Positions 19,139 to 30,661 of a stretch of 64,000 bases of DNA are shown one piece after another (within the stretch, counting starts at the first letter, position 1; each line of letters starts with the position of its first letter). The stretch is from Massospora cicadina (taxonomy: Eukaryota; Entomophthoromycota; Entomophthoromycetes; Entomophthorales; Entomophthoraceae). The notes beneath the pieces were generated by a model, which made no database searches, was not told where the DNA came from, and was given only the letters and a program-made list of their open reading frames with translations. The stretch is taken from NCBI GenBank assembly GCA_022478985.1, contig JAKSZP010017356.1, forward strand, positions 1 through 64,000. The letters are read 5' to 3'. The translations under genes and the position numbers were made by a program.

Positions 19139-21200
19139 TGGGTGCAAAATGGGGAAGGGGCTGAAGACAATGATTGAATGGACAGCCCTACCACTTTGAT
19201 GTTTGGAGAAGAATGATTTGAGCGCATATTAAAACCTGAATCTCACCGCATCACCTGGCCAGCCACCAAAGCTGTGAGAGACCTTACTCATGGAATCCTT
19301 AACCCTGGTGACATTGCATCCCGCAAACAAGCATCATTGGTAAAGGAACGCCACTTGTTTCTCTATGAGACTAGTGTCCTCCCAGAGACCTATAGCCAGC
19401 TTACAAATTTGACCACCTATGTACGCAAGTTTGCTCACCCTGCCTTGGTCCACATGATGCATCTCTTAGCTGGACATCACAAAGAGCTACATTGACACCT
19501 AGATACCCATGCAGCTCTGAATTTAGCCTATGATAAGTTGTACCAACTGATCTCCGAACATCTTGGAGCAGTCAGATCTGGTGTGGAAGCTAATCACAAC
19601 TTCATAATTCAGCTGCATGATCAACTTACTACCATGGACACTGAGATTGTAAAGTATGTCAAGGAGGCCATGAAGATCTTTAGGGATGAACTGAACGCTT
19701 CCACCGCTAGCACCTGCTTGTTGTTGGAGGAGTTTGCTAATGAACTTGAAAAGCACAATGAGAAAATGCACCGGGACCTTATATCCCCTGACTCCATCCC
19801 TCAAGAGGAATATAAACAGCATGTGGCTGTGGTGGAGCGACAGTTAACTCAGGCCTTTTCACATGTTGATGAGCTTGAACGCCGTCTGTTACTTGAACCA
19901 TCTAGTGCCACCTCCACCCTTGCAGCCAAGGTTGTTCAGCTAGAAAAGGAGCTAGCTCTCAAAGCTTCATTTGAAAATACCAAATATTTGGCGCGCCGCC
20001 TGAATGAATGTGAAACTGAAGCAAAAGTGATAAAAGCTTTGCTGGAAAGCCCTGTGCTGTTGAAGGAAGTATTTAGTTGATTAACGCAGGTCAAGTGGAA
20101 GTATGAGCAAGTCAAGGATGAGGTACAAGGCCCAAGCTCACACCCTTGTGACGATGAAGGGTGTAAACAAATGAAAGAAGAGCTGAAGAAACGTGTGGAA
20201 GCCGTGGAAACTGCTCAATTTAAACCTAAGCTCGCTGGTGTCACAACTCCATTTCTAAGTCAATGCAATGGAGAGCCAAGTGGAAGATCTTGAAACTCAC
20301 AAATTAGGGATTGAAGCTCGATTGAGACTATGTGAATCTGGGCCCCAAGAAGCCCTCTCCAAAATGAGAGCCTGGCTCAAAGCCATGCAAGACCAGTTCA
20401 ATCGCCTTTTGCGCACCTTTGACCAGTTAAACTATTGATCTGAAACCCCGGAAACAGAAGCTCCAGCTATTCATACCCTTACTGGGGTGACTTTAGTTCA
20501 TTCAAACTGACGTTCAAAAACAAGTTTATCCCGGCGAGGGCAGCATTGCTTCATTTTTATATGTTTATGAAGCAGCTATGGAAGGGGTGACCGATTGTCA
20601 GAAGGCCAAACATATTCTTTCCTGTTTGGGCCGCATGGCACAGGAGGTGATGGTCCCACATATGGATGCTCTTAGCACCTGGTCCAAGGTTAAAGAGGCC
20701 CTCATAAACACGTTTGGCTCAAAACAGGCTTTAAGCATGAAAAAGCAAGCCTTTATGTGTATGAGTATCTGAAAAGGGGAGTCAGTGGTCACTTTTGCGG
20801 AACAATTTTATATGGAAGCCCAGACATTGTTAACTTCAAAGATGTTGACTTTGGATGATGCTGTAGCTGCCATTTTGAATGGAGTGGCATCTCACCCTCC
20901 TCTAGCGATGCACACCACCTCAGTTAAACGCTATTTCCGTACCATTCAAGATATCAAGGAGGCGTTAATAGATGTCGCTGACTTCCATAAGCCTGAAGTT
21001 TCTCGTGGAACAGTATCCCATCCTCACGTTTTAACCATTGAGGATCCAAAGCTTAAGCCTCGGGCCCTAGCTATTGAAGACAAGAAGGAGCCCCTTCAGA
21101 TAATGGGCCCTGAGGAGAAGAAAACCAAAGCAAACGTCCTGAACGCCCTCAGTGCGAATACTGCTACAAGTTTGGACACAAGGAGGCTGTGTGCTGGAAA
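19139..21200 (+). pseudogene. Gypsy-B gag
   Basis: Gag occupies the space between primer site and protease, in at least four broken stretches (19274-19495, 19538-20080, 20578-20772, 20785-21210). 19538-20080 is strongly helical and coiled-coil-like (heptads around EFANELEKHNEKMHRDL and AKVVQLEKELALKA). A capsid-like segment follows (KHILSCLGRMAQEV, AEQFYMEAQTLL). A CCHC knuckle, C-EY-C-YKFG-H-KEAV-C, is at 21153-21194, in another frame than the preceding segment. The protein would form the particle and bind RNA. Confidence 0.75.
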
Positions 21201-21397
21201 AGAAAGCTGATGTGGAGGAACAGGAGCAGGGAAAATTTTTTCAGTGTAGGGAAAGGCACACCTATTGCTGAAAAATCTCATGTGCCTGACTCATTTAAAC
21301 AACTTATGCCAATACCTCATATTACCAATACCCCTGGGAATGATTCTGAGGGGGTACAGATGAGGTTGGCTATTTCGTTGTAGGAGTACCTAAGGAA

Positions 21398-22197
21398 GTG
21401 GAAGTCCCCAATCGCTTGAATGCTGGAAGAGTAGATGAGGCCACCATACCTGAAGAGACGTATCTCCATCAAGTACAAGGGGAACCAGCTGTTATTGACA
21501 CTACCAGCGATGCGGATGAGGTCTTGTCTAACCTTATTCGCCCTCTCCAGACTGGCCATACCCTGCAGTCCATCCTGGAAAATTACCCCAAGACCGCGCA
21601 CAAATTAACCTCTACTTTTCATCTTAAGGAGGTCTTAGTGCTATCACCCACTTTTTGGGGGATAATTACAAAGGTCAAAGTGGTTATCCAAAAAGTTTGG
21701 GTGATGGCTATCCTAGATACAGGCTCCCCGGTCAACGTAATCTCCTCCAAGTTGATGAAAAAATTAAACTTGCACCTGACTTGGAGTACAACCAAGACTT
21801 TGGAACTGCTGGTCCCAACAACACCCACGCACTTGGTGCTTACTCGTCCCTTCCCATTCATATTGGGAAGCTTATTCTATTGGCCCCCGCAGTGGCTTTA
21901 GATACCAGCGCCTATGATATGCTCATAGGTACTCAGTTTATGATTGAATATAAAGATATTATCAATATGAAGCAGGGGTTCCTGTCATTTCTTAATTATG
22001 AAGTCCCCTTACTTCTAGCCAATAAAGAACCCAGCAAGAAGGAATACTCTTGCCTGGTTGATTACCCGCTTTCCGCTTTACCTATACATTATACCACCTC
22101 TGGGCGAAATACAAAGAAATTGCCTGATTCAGTGGATGCTATCAAATGTATTCCGTTTTATGTGGCCGATGAGATGGTGAATAAGCCTGGTGAATAA
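21398..22197 (+). pseudogene. Gypsy-B protease region
   Basis: Retropepsin-type protease with active-site DTGS at 21716-21727 (AILDTGSPVNVISSKLMKKL) and the second hallmark YDMLIGTQFMIEY at about 21915. The two halves are in different frames (21398-21901 and 21655-22197), so a frameshift lies between 21750 and 21900. Upstream about 100 residues are the gag-pol linker. It would cleave the element polyprotein. Confidence 0.8.
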
Positions 22198-22286
22198 TGG
22201 GTGGTAGACACGAAAATCACTCTCAAAATCCCTTGTCACTGCTTATTACACCTCTTAAGCATTGATGGAGTTAGCCCTTTTGAGCC

Positions 22287-23400
22287 TTGGGTATTGCCTG
22301 GCGTTTTGGACCCAGCCTATCAGAGGCCTATTACTCTACTGTTGGGAAACCTCACCAAAAAGGACATAATTGTAAGAAAGCATCAGGAGGTGGGCCGAGG
22401 GTTTTACTCCTTGTGGAGGAAGTTGAACAAATCCACTCCATTGGATCGATGGCAGATTTAGGCCTGCCCACAGATAACCTGGTATGTACCTTACCAAATG
22501 TCCATATCTCGGATGAGCTGACCTCAGATGATTTGGAGAATATGCATACTCTCCTGGATGAGTATAGTGATATATTCTCAAAGTTGGACAATGATTATGG
22601 CCACATGAAGGGCTGGTGCCACTCCATCGATGTGGGTGATGCCCATCCCATTAGGTCAAAACCTTATTGCAAGTCAAAGGTGGAGGAGAAACAAATGAGG
22701 ATGGGACTCACGCAGTTATTAGACGTGGGGCTATTAGTTCCTTTGTAAAGCCCTTGTTTCTCCCCCCTTTTGCTAATTAAAAGAAAAACGGAGGTCATTA
22801 GATAGTTATGGACTATTACAGGTTAAACAATTTACCAAAAAAGGATAGCTATCCTATCCCACGCATTGATGACGACCTGGCCCAGCTTTCAGGCTCAAAC
22901 TTTTTCTCCTCCATGGACTTGGCCAGTGGTTATTGGCAAATGGATCTATCTCCCCAAGGCCAGGAGAAATGCGCTAGGATATGCAGTGAAGATCTTTTCC
23001 AACCCACACGATTACCCCAAGGGTTGTACAACGCACCTGCCTCTTTCCAGCGGGTGATGGATCACATTTTGCAGGATCTTAAGTTAACCTGCGTCATCAT
23101 CTATCTGGATGATATTACCATATTCTCAAAGTCCTTTAACGAACACCTTGATCATTTGAAGGAGGTATTCCAACACTTATGACGCTCAAATATCAAGTTA
23201 AAACCTTCAAAGTGTACTTTTTTTCCAAAAGAAATTAGACTTCCTTGGACATACCATTTCTCAAGAGGGTATCCAACCCATACAAGATAAGGTTGAAGCG
23301 ATTGCCAGAATGCCTCCTCCCAAAAACCTTTGGGATATACAGGTATTTCTAGGGATGATGGGGTATTAACATCTGTTCATCCCTAAGTTTGCCCAACTTA
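22287..23400 (+). pseudogene. Gypsy-B reverse transcriptase
   Basis: RT fingers begin near 22640 (IDVGDAHPIRSKPY). The core includes MDYYRLNNLPKKDSYPIPRI, SSMDLASGYWQ (first catalytic Asp), LPQGLYNAPASFQRVMD and the catalytic YLDD at 23102-23113. Stops occur at about 22748 (end of the finger segment) and 23180. The thumb continues in another frame (LKPSKCTFFPKEIRLPWT-like). The family role is to copy element RNA to DNA in the particle. Confidence 0.85.
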
Positions 23401-23474
23401 GCTTTCCTTGTTTGCTTACTGAAGAAGAATATCCCTTTTCAATGGGCACTTAACAGAAGGCTGCTTTTGAAACA

Positions 23475-24022
23475 ATGAAGCTGCTGCTACAAAAACGGCC
23501 TATCCTAAGGCATCCCAATTATGGAAACCTGTTTACTTTGTTTACAGACTCCTCAGACTACGCCATCGGGGCCATACTAGCCCAACTGGATGAAAAAGGG
23601 GTAGATCATCCTGTCTCATATTTCAGTAAGATGCTATCAAAGGTGGAACGCAACTATAGTGTTACCGAGAAGGAGTGTCTTGCTGTTCTACTAGCAGTAA
23701 AGCACTACCGCCCTTTCTTGTATGGGACCTCTTTCACTGTGATTATGGACCACGCATCTTAAAATGGTTACAAAACATGAAGGACCCTACGGGGTGGTTA
23801 GCTCGCTGGACTCTAAAGCTCCAGCATTATGACATAAAGATTGAACACCGCGCTGGAACCTGCCACATAAATGTTGATGGGTTAACTCAGCTGCCCATCC
23901 TCCACCTAGATAACAGTGAAGCGGAGCGGCTGTATGATCTTTTAATGACCCCAAATGACTGGGAAGATGAGGATGAGCCTGTACAGAGGATGTTGGCCCG
24001 CACTCCTGTAACACTAAATTAG
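23475..24022 (+). pseudogene. Gypsy-B RNase H and connection
   Basis: RNase H begins with LFTDSSDYAIGAILAQLDEK and continues through HPVSYFSKMLSKVERNYSV and EKECLAVLLAVKHYRPFLYG. After a frame change near 23760 it ends with the connection motif IEHRAGTCHINVDGLTQLP. One frameshift between the two open stretches. Confidence 0.83.
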
Positions 24023-24032
24023 AAAACGAAAG

Positions 24033-25169
24033 TTGTATAAACAAGTAGGGGCGAAGTGGTTGCCTTACCTACGGCCCTCAGAACGTGTACCTGTTATCCT
24101 GGAAGCTCATTCAACTTTAGGCCATGGAGGAGTAAAGCAAACCTATGAGTGGATTAAGGATCGGTATTTTTGGGAGGGAATCATGGAAGCCATCATTGAA
24201 GTCTTGGATGCTTGCCTTACATGTAAGAAGCAGTCTTGGCTCAAGACTAGATATCAATATCAGCCAACTACCCCGCAACAGCCATTTCATACCATAAGCT
24301 TGGACGTAGTAGGGCCGCTTCCTCAGATCATAGGTGGAAACAGATATATCTTGGTAGGTATTGACCACTTCACGAAGTGGGTTGAAGCTGTGGCGCTGCT
24401 GGCCCAAACTGCTAAGGCCACTGCCACCTTTCTCCATCAAAATATTTTCACTTGACATGGGTGCCCTCAAGTACTACTCTGCGACAATGGAAAAAACTTC
24501 ACCTCCAGAGTAGTTAAAATCTTGGCTACCTCCATGGGAGCCCACCAACTATTCTCAGCTCCATATAAACCATCAACCAATGGTACAGTGGAGTGAGCAA
24601 ATGGTACTTTGGTTTCTATCTTACAGAAAATGGCCTCATCTGATCCCCTTCATTGGGATCATTATCTCCCTAGCGCTCTTATGGCTTATCAAATTAGCTA
24701 TCACCAGATTTTGAAAATGTCCCCTTTCTGAGTTTTGTATGGCAGGGAACCAGGCATACCTGCTCTTCTAGCTAAGGATGTCTTCTCTAGAGGAGAGGAG
24801 CCTGAGAAAGCCATGCAAAGGTTAGCTAACCGCATCATTCAGCTTCAATCAGAGGCTATGATCAACCTAGCCAAAACGGTCACTAAAGAAGGCCAAGCTG
24901 CCAATGAGCTTCGGGCTCCCCTACCTTCATTCCAAGTGTCAGATATGGTTTTATATTACCACAATTGCATAACTCCTCAAAGTGGCAAACTTGGATCAAT
25001 CTGGGAGGGACCATTTACCATCACATATAAGAGAGGAAATGAGTATTCTATAAAGTCTTTGGCTACAGGAATTACCATAAACTGGGTACATGGCCGCTTC
25101 CTACAGCCCTACACTCCCCCCAACATTCTTGAGGGGGCAATGTCAGACATTCTCCTTCTCGACTTTTGA
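24033..25169 (+). pseudogene. Gypsy-B integrase
   Basis: HHCC zinc-binding domain (HSTLGHGGVKQTYEW, then CLTCKKQ), core with first Asp in TISLDVVGPLPQI, a stop at about 24455, second Asp in LLCDNGKNFTS (about 24480) and a catalytic Glu region changed to a stop in the TNGTVE block (about 24594). From 24735 the C-terminal region includes MYGREPGIPALL and the GPF/Y module (GSIWEGPFTITYKRGNEYS, about 25000). No chromodomain follows. Confidence 0.85.
25127..25140 (+). promoter_or_regulatory. Gypsy-B polypurine tract
   Basis: TTGAGGGGGCAA directly precedes the right LTR (TGTCAGAC at 25141). Position and purine run fit plus-strand priming. Confidence 0.8.
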
Positions 25170-25863
25170 AAAAGAATGTTGGAGATAAGAATGCCTCCAA
25201 ATCTGCTACTACAATTGGCCAATTACATGTCTGATCTTCAAACAATATTATGGTTAACAAGGATATGAGTATCAACGGCAAAAAGACCTTGGCGGATTCA
25301 TGGTGGAACCCTATCCATCAGGAAAATATGTTTTATAATCAAAATCGGTTTAATAAGGTAAGAACTGATAGGAGGATTGCTCTGACTCCTCAGCTGAATT
25401 TGAGGTGTTCATTACCACACAGGTCTGTTCTCCCCTGAGGTGAGAAGATTTTACCCACCGGTGATTGGATGCAATTTAACAAATCATTACCACATGGGTC
25501 TGTTCTCCCCCAAGGTGAGAAGATTTTACCTGCCAGTGATTGGGTACAATTTATCAAATCATTACCACATAAGTTGGTTTTGCCACAAAATCTATACCTT
25601 TGTTCTGATAGGCCAAAAGCCTATATTTCCTAATTTGGATGACTCAGCTTTTTAATACTATAGCCCCAAATTCCCATGGCCCCAAGATTTGAACTAGTTT
25701 AAATATGAATACTAGTATTGAATAGAGGAGCTTTTTGGCCTGCCCCGTATAAACAATAAAAAAGATAAAAAACTTTAAAAAAGTGTTTATTATTACTTTT
25801 ATCTTAAAAGTAAGTTTCATATATTTTAAGAATAATTTGTGGCATCTATTGGCGGATCCCACA
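25141..25863 (+). repeat. Gypsy-B 3' LTR
   Basis: 723 bp, TGTCAGACATTC...GGATCCCACA. Contains three 75-bp-spaced ATTACCACA units (25411, 25486, 25561) against two in the left LTR, accounting for nearly all of the length difference. Confidence 0.9.
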
Positions 25864-26189
25864 CTGACTTAGAAGTAAAAGATTTTACACCAATAAACTT
25901 TTGTAGCCTCTAAGATTAATGATTTGTGCAGCTTTATCTTACAATTTGATTGAATACAATACAACCATAGGTTAATTTCTATATTTTACCAATTCATAAA
26001 TCCCATTGGCTGCCTGCCTATACCTCCACAGGTTTTCAAATCAAATAAAATTTAGAAAATTTCTAATTAAAAATTAGGTAAGGCTTTGAAATTTTTAAAT
26101 CATATTATCAAAATTATTAATAAAATATGCAAAAAGAATTTCTATACTATATATATAAGAATTTTGGCTTACACACGCCCAAAGGTTTA
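25864..26189. other. AT-rich flank after Gypsy-B
   Basis: No gene or repeat recognised. Confidence 0.3.
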
Positions 26190-27420
26190 ATAGTGATAGA
26201 ACCAGGGGAGGCCAAGTTTGCTTTATTTGTGAGCTTGCAGTTCCCAAGGAACCACTTAAGTGACCAAGCAACTACTGTTTATATAATCAAAGCCTTCTAG
26301 TTAGCAAGGGATAAACAATCTTTGCAGACATATGGAAATGGCCATGTTATGTGCCATGATGCACAAAATACTTTTAAGTAAAATTAAAGATAATAGATGG
26401 AAAAAATTGGTTTTATTGAAAAACAAACATAATACTCAAAATAAAATTGATCACTACCCTCCCAACTGAAGGCACTGGCCTATAAAACAGGAAACATGTT
26501 TGGGGGTTTGGTACCACCATTCTTGGGTGCTAAATCTTCTTCTCAGTTCACAGGTTTCTGGGTTCACACTTTGAGGGAAAGGTTTAGATTACAAAATGGT
26601 TGAGATTTTGGGTTGGGAGAAATGATGAGGCATGTAATGATTGGTTGCTCCCAAATTCAACTTTCCAAAATAAACCAAACCTTATAAACTGAGCAGCACT
26701 CCACCCTCAAATGTCTGACACTTGATTCAAGACAAAAATGTAAAAATTGGAAAGGGATATTGGGATATAGTAAAAAAAGATCAGAATTGGGGATCAGAAA
26801 ATTAAATTTACATTGAATTGATTTATTGTGCCTTTATAAAAACTAAATGGGGTTTAGGATATGGAGTGTTTAAAATTAAAGAAAATTTGGGGAGTGGAAG
26901 GCGAGTCAGTAAGGGCGTATGGCTACCAACCTGAAGGTTGCGGGTTCAATTCCCACCCTTTGCACATCGATCAGGGTGCCAGCCAAAGGAAGCTATTGGC
27001 GGTTAGTAGGTCTAATAACATGAAAACCTTACCCATGACGTAACCAGAAAAATTTGAGTCCTGATTTGGAGGTGGAAAAACTTTCTTTGATGGAGTTGAC
27101 CCTGTTCAGGTTTCATGTTGTTTCTTTCTTTTGGTAATGCCTGTCCCCTGGTTGGCTTGCCTCAGTTAAATAAAATAAAAAACAAAATTTAGGAAAATAG
27201 TGGCAGTATGGTAGAACTTACCTGGAGCAATTTTTGCCATTCTGGTAGTGTAGTTGGAAGTATTCTCTAAAAAGGAGCCCAATCCTCTTAACATAAACCA
27301 GCTAGGCAAAGTGAGGATAGTAATATGCTTCTTATAAGAGAAAAGGTAGCATGAACCACCCATCTTATTGCATTCTGTGGAAAGCCTAACATTACCCTCT
27401 CTTTTTTGCCCAACCATATG
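26190..27420. repeat. Dispersed repeat R, copy 1 (carries SINE-2)
   Basis: Matches, with heavy divergence, 39990-40132 (GACCAAGCAAC block) and 42290-42900 (GGCCTATAA, TTGGGTGCT, GAGAAATGATGA, ATTGGTTGCTCC blocks, then TTACCTGGAG, CTCTA.A.AA and GGCAA.GTGAGGATAG). Copy 2 lacks SINE-2 at the matching point. Function and class unknown. Confidence 0.6.
26889..27183 (+). mobile_element. SINE-2, tRNA-headed
   Basis: The tRNA-like head has an A-box-like GCGAGTCAGTAAGG at 26901-26914 and a T-arm with B box (GGGTTCAATTCCC, 26942-26954). The 3' tail TAATGCCTGTCCCCTGG...CTCAGTTAAATAAAATAAAA is shared with the LINEs. Flanked by AAAATTT (26882-26888 and 27184-27190) as a probable target duplication; the equivalent site in repeat R copy 2 is empty. 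A second, inverted copy lies at 55224-55538. Confidence 0.85.
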
Positions 27421-29254
27421 ACAAGGTTGGACTACCTAGAATTTACCCTCACAGAGTAAATTCTTATCTAGAAAAAGCGATGGAATGATGCTGAAAAGCT
27501 GGAGAGGGGAATGGAAGAGTATGTGACCTTATATTGTGATATGGGTGTTGAACTTGAGGTCTGTTCAGGCAGTGGTCACTATGGGACTAGCAGAGACTAA
27601 AAGACATGGGGAGGGAGGTTGAGCAAGGGAGGAAATGGCACGTCCCTATGACCCTAACTTGCAAGGGCTCTTCAGAGTCATCAGTGTGGCTTGGAAAGAA
27701 AGCCTAAGGGAAGGGTGTGAATCTTACAATATACACACCTTGCTAACATTAAGGGAAAATAGGAGATATGGGAATGGAGGCATGGAAAAAGAAAAAACTG
27801 TGGGAAGGGGTTTGGAAGCCCCATTGGCAGCCAAATAAATCTCAGAAATTGGCAACTAACTGTGGAGAGCACAATGCGATAATGCATGTGAAATGGGAGG
27901 ATGCTCATCTGTGTGACATGCCAGAGCCATGTCATTCAGACAAATGTGCATAAAGGGAAATAAATGTAAATTGTTATCAGGGATAGGATATGCACATTAC
28001 CTTGAGATGCACAAGTGCATTTGGAATAATGCTTTTGATAGGAGGCCAAAAGAAACCATGTGAGGAGACATTTAAATTCGCACAAATTACCCACAAAATT
28101 GAGAAAGGGTTGAGCAAATATGAAGAAGGATATTGGGAGATCCACGATAAATTGCAGCAAAATTCACATTTTGACTGACCTATAATATAAGGGCCAGGGG
28201 AGGCAAAATTTGCCTTAAATTGCACTCATAGTTTCTGTCAGGGAGACGACATATGAAGTTTAGACTGTCCTGCCAGTTATGATGCAAAAGCACCCAAAAG
28301 GTAAGCCAGAATGACATAGGCATTGCCACTCAAACGAAGTTACTTGGGTGGGAAGGTGTGTGGCGATTGAGCGCCAGTGAGCTGCAAGTGTGAAGAGGAA
28401 CCTGGCAAGGAACCAGGCTGTTACAGTTCCAGACCTAGTGGTCCATGTTGCAGGGAGTTATGTGATTGAGTTTGTTGTTTTGGTATCCTCCATAGGAGAG
28501 TTAGGAATAAAAAGGAGGCAAGGGGGAAGACCCTCACTTGGGGTGAAGACAGATGGCCCACAGGATTTAATATCCTGCTGGCGGATGGCTTCAACCATAG
28601 GGTCGAATTCCAAAAAGTTACTTACATGTTATGCCCAGTTGACTGTGGTAGGAGCTATTGTTACTATCATGACTGGGTTTTTCCAGCCAATGTAGGGCCC
28701 AAAGGGTCATGGGGTTAGCACCATAGGGAGCTTGACAAGGAAGAATTTGAAATAAATCTAAAATTGAGAGTCTGGGGTGTTTTCAAATGAATATTAAATT
28801 CAAGAAAATTGACCATCAATTTCCTCAGTGTGTTACAACTGCTTAAATAGAAGGTAAAAATTGGAAAATAACTTAGTAAAGCATGACGTTGGGCTCTCAA
28901 GATTTGACCTAACCTGGCAAACTTTTAGAGGAGGGGGAAAATGAATTCAATCTGAACCAACTTTGAAGGAGTTGGCAGCAGGCTGAGTCACTTTCAGTTT
29001 GAACTTGGATTCCATATTGCATTTTCACTACAGTTATGACAGTTAGCGCAATGGCTTCTCACCCAATGGGCAATAGGGATCTCCCAAAGCCATCCCATAT
29101 AGGGGCAGTCCCAAATGGTTGAAAACAGGTTTGGGATACCCAACCTGCCCGCACCCAGTCACTTTGGCATCTGTTTGGCCAATAAAGCATTGAATGGCAA
29201 TTCTGGTTTTTGAAGGAAGGGTTTAAAGCTATCAGCAGCATTTGACGATGGAGG
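27421..29254. other. Unassigned repeat-like DNA
   Basis: No gene I can support. Short open stretches (e.g. 28390-28695) lack any family signature. The phrase CCAGGGGAGGC..A.TTTGC near 28194 also occurs near 26205, hinting at old repeat structure. Confidence 0.3.
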
Positions 29255-29458
29255 TACATGCCCATTGGGCTTTGTCCTCAATATTTTTGAGGGGAGTTCC
29301 AAATTGGCTACAACATTCCCAATGGCCCAATGCCATTGGTGATTTTGACTGAGGATTTGTCACTAAACATTCATATTAAGAGAAACATGTTCACTGGGCT
29401 TTTTCTCCAATATTTTTGAAGCAGGTTTTGAGCTGACAACAACAATTACCAATGGCTT
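29255..29458. repeat. About 130-bp tandem repeat, left part
   Basis: Two units beginning near CCCATTGGGCTTTGTCCTCA (29261) and TTCACTGGGCTTTTTCTCCA (29390), each with AATATTTTTGA, a CAATGGC-containing stretch and TGACTGAGGATTTG-like sequence. The array is interrupted by Gypsy-D and resumes at 37329. Confidence 0.6.
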
Positions 29459-30568
29459 AGTAAGATTCTGGAGTTAACTTGAGAAAAACCCTTTGAAAGC
29501 CATTAGATTAGGCTGATTATCCTCCCAATGCTCGAGCTAATACTCTAATTCTCAACTCCAAGCCTATTGCAACTACACGGCTCAGGCCAAGTATTTCAAC
29601 TTCAATTTGATCAAGTACTTTATCAAAAAACTCAGGCCAAATACACTCGCACATTAAAGACAATTATAATTGCATCAAATCTTTGCAATTGATCCTGATT
29701 ATTGGGAACAATATCAAACATTCAGTATACAAAATCGTTTGGGATTACCCAAAGTTATCGTTAAAAAGTCCCAAGGACAATCAGACAAACAATAACGTAT
29801 TCAATTTCCGCCCTATGGGCGAGATTAATGTGTCAATCCACATAATCGGCACAATAGCACTTGCACATGAACTACCAGGAATGGAGTACCTAGTGCTATT
29901 GAGAGAAAGGCCTGCCAACGTCCCAATTAGGGGTACGTCATCTACTTTAATTGATGCAAGAATTTCACAGAAGGTTTACTTCATCAGAAGTATGACAAAA
30001 CTCAAATCAAGAAGATCTTAGGATAATTTTTCATGGGTTTATCACAATTTTTGTCCCTGAAATCCTCCCAATTTTGAGATTATTTTGCCACCAATAAACC
30101 TGATAATAGGTCTCAGTCATATCAGTCTAAGGGCTGAACTGAGGCAAAATATCTGTTGAAAATTTTGTGCTCGAATGTGGCGAGGAGATTCCCTAGAGGT
30201 ATAAATATCAGCACCTGGCCTAATGACTGATTATCAAATAGATACCTTCCAATAAAAAATATTCTATTTCATCTCTTTCCTGATTTTCTCATCTGATATT
30301 TCTTTTCTTTGGAGTATTGTTGACAAGCTGGAAGTAACAAATCCCCAGCTTTTATCTATCCCTGCTTCAGAAGTTGTTCCTGATTACAAAAGATATATCA
30401 AGCTTAAAATTGATTAGAAGATTCAGGGCTACTTCAATAAGCTTGTGAGTTTCCAAACAGTCAGAGTATTGTAAGCCACTGGCAAAATCGAGGATATATT
30501 GGCCAACATCTTCCCAATCTAGCATGCAGTCTTTTAATTATCAAGTGAGCTATCCTCAGAACTTCACA
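29459..30568 (+). repeat. Gypsy-D 5' LTR
   Basis: 1110 bp, AGTAAGATTCTGG...ACTTCACA; the first base of the terminal TG has mutated compared with the right LTR (TGTCAGATTCTGG). Boundaries fixed by the target duplication and the primer site. Confidence 0.88.
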
Positions 30569-30570
30569 TC

Positions 30571-30585
30571 TGGTGCTCACTCAAA
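30571..30585 (+). promoter_or_regulatory. Gypsy-D primer-binding site
   Basis: TGGTGCTCACTCAAA, two bases after the LTR end; the first 11 bases match the shared primer motif. Confidence 0.75.
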
Positions 30586-30661
30586 ACCGGTGACACTCTC
30601 TGAAATGGATTCACATAACCAATTCCTGGCTGATTTGGTTAGATGAGAAAGTGACAACAAT

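Larger units (their letters stand above)
18422..25863 (+). mobile_element. Gypsy-B: complete Ty3/gypsy element
   Basis: Plus-strand element of 7442 bp with both LTRs, a primer site, gag with zinc knuckle, protease (DTGS), RT (YLDD), RNase H, integrase with a GPF/Y module, and a polypurine tract abutting the right LTR. Flanking pentamers are CTCAC on the left and CTGAC on the right, an imperfect target duplication (4 of 5). There is no chromodomain and no extra segment after integrase. Numerous stops and frameshifts make it non-autonomous. Sequence and LTRs differ clearly from Gypsy-A/D/E/F. Confidence 0.9.

Noticed and set aside
24588..24600. Alternative reading of TGGAGTGAGC as a functional integrase Glu
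   Set aside because: The codon after the GTVE block is TGA in the frame that carries the other integrase motifs, so the frame is broken there.
26901..26954. Intact tRNA gene
   Set aside because: tRNA-like head of SINE-2; repeated, inverted, at 55487 with the same non-tRNA body and tail.
28390..28695. Open frame of 101 codons
   Set aside because: No motif, no neighbour support and atypical composition; likely chance.
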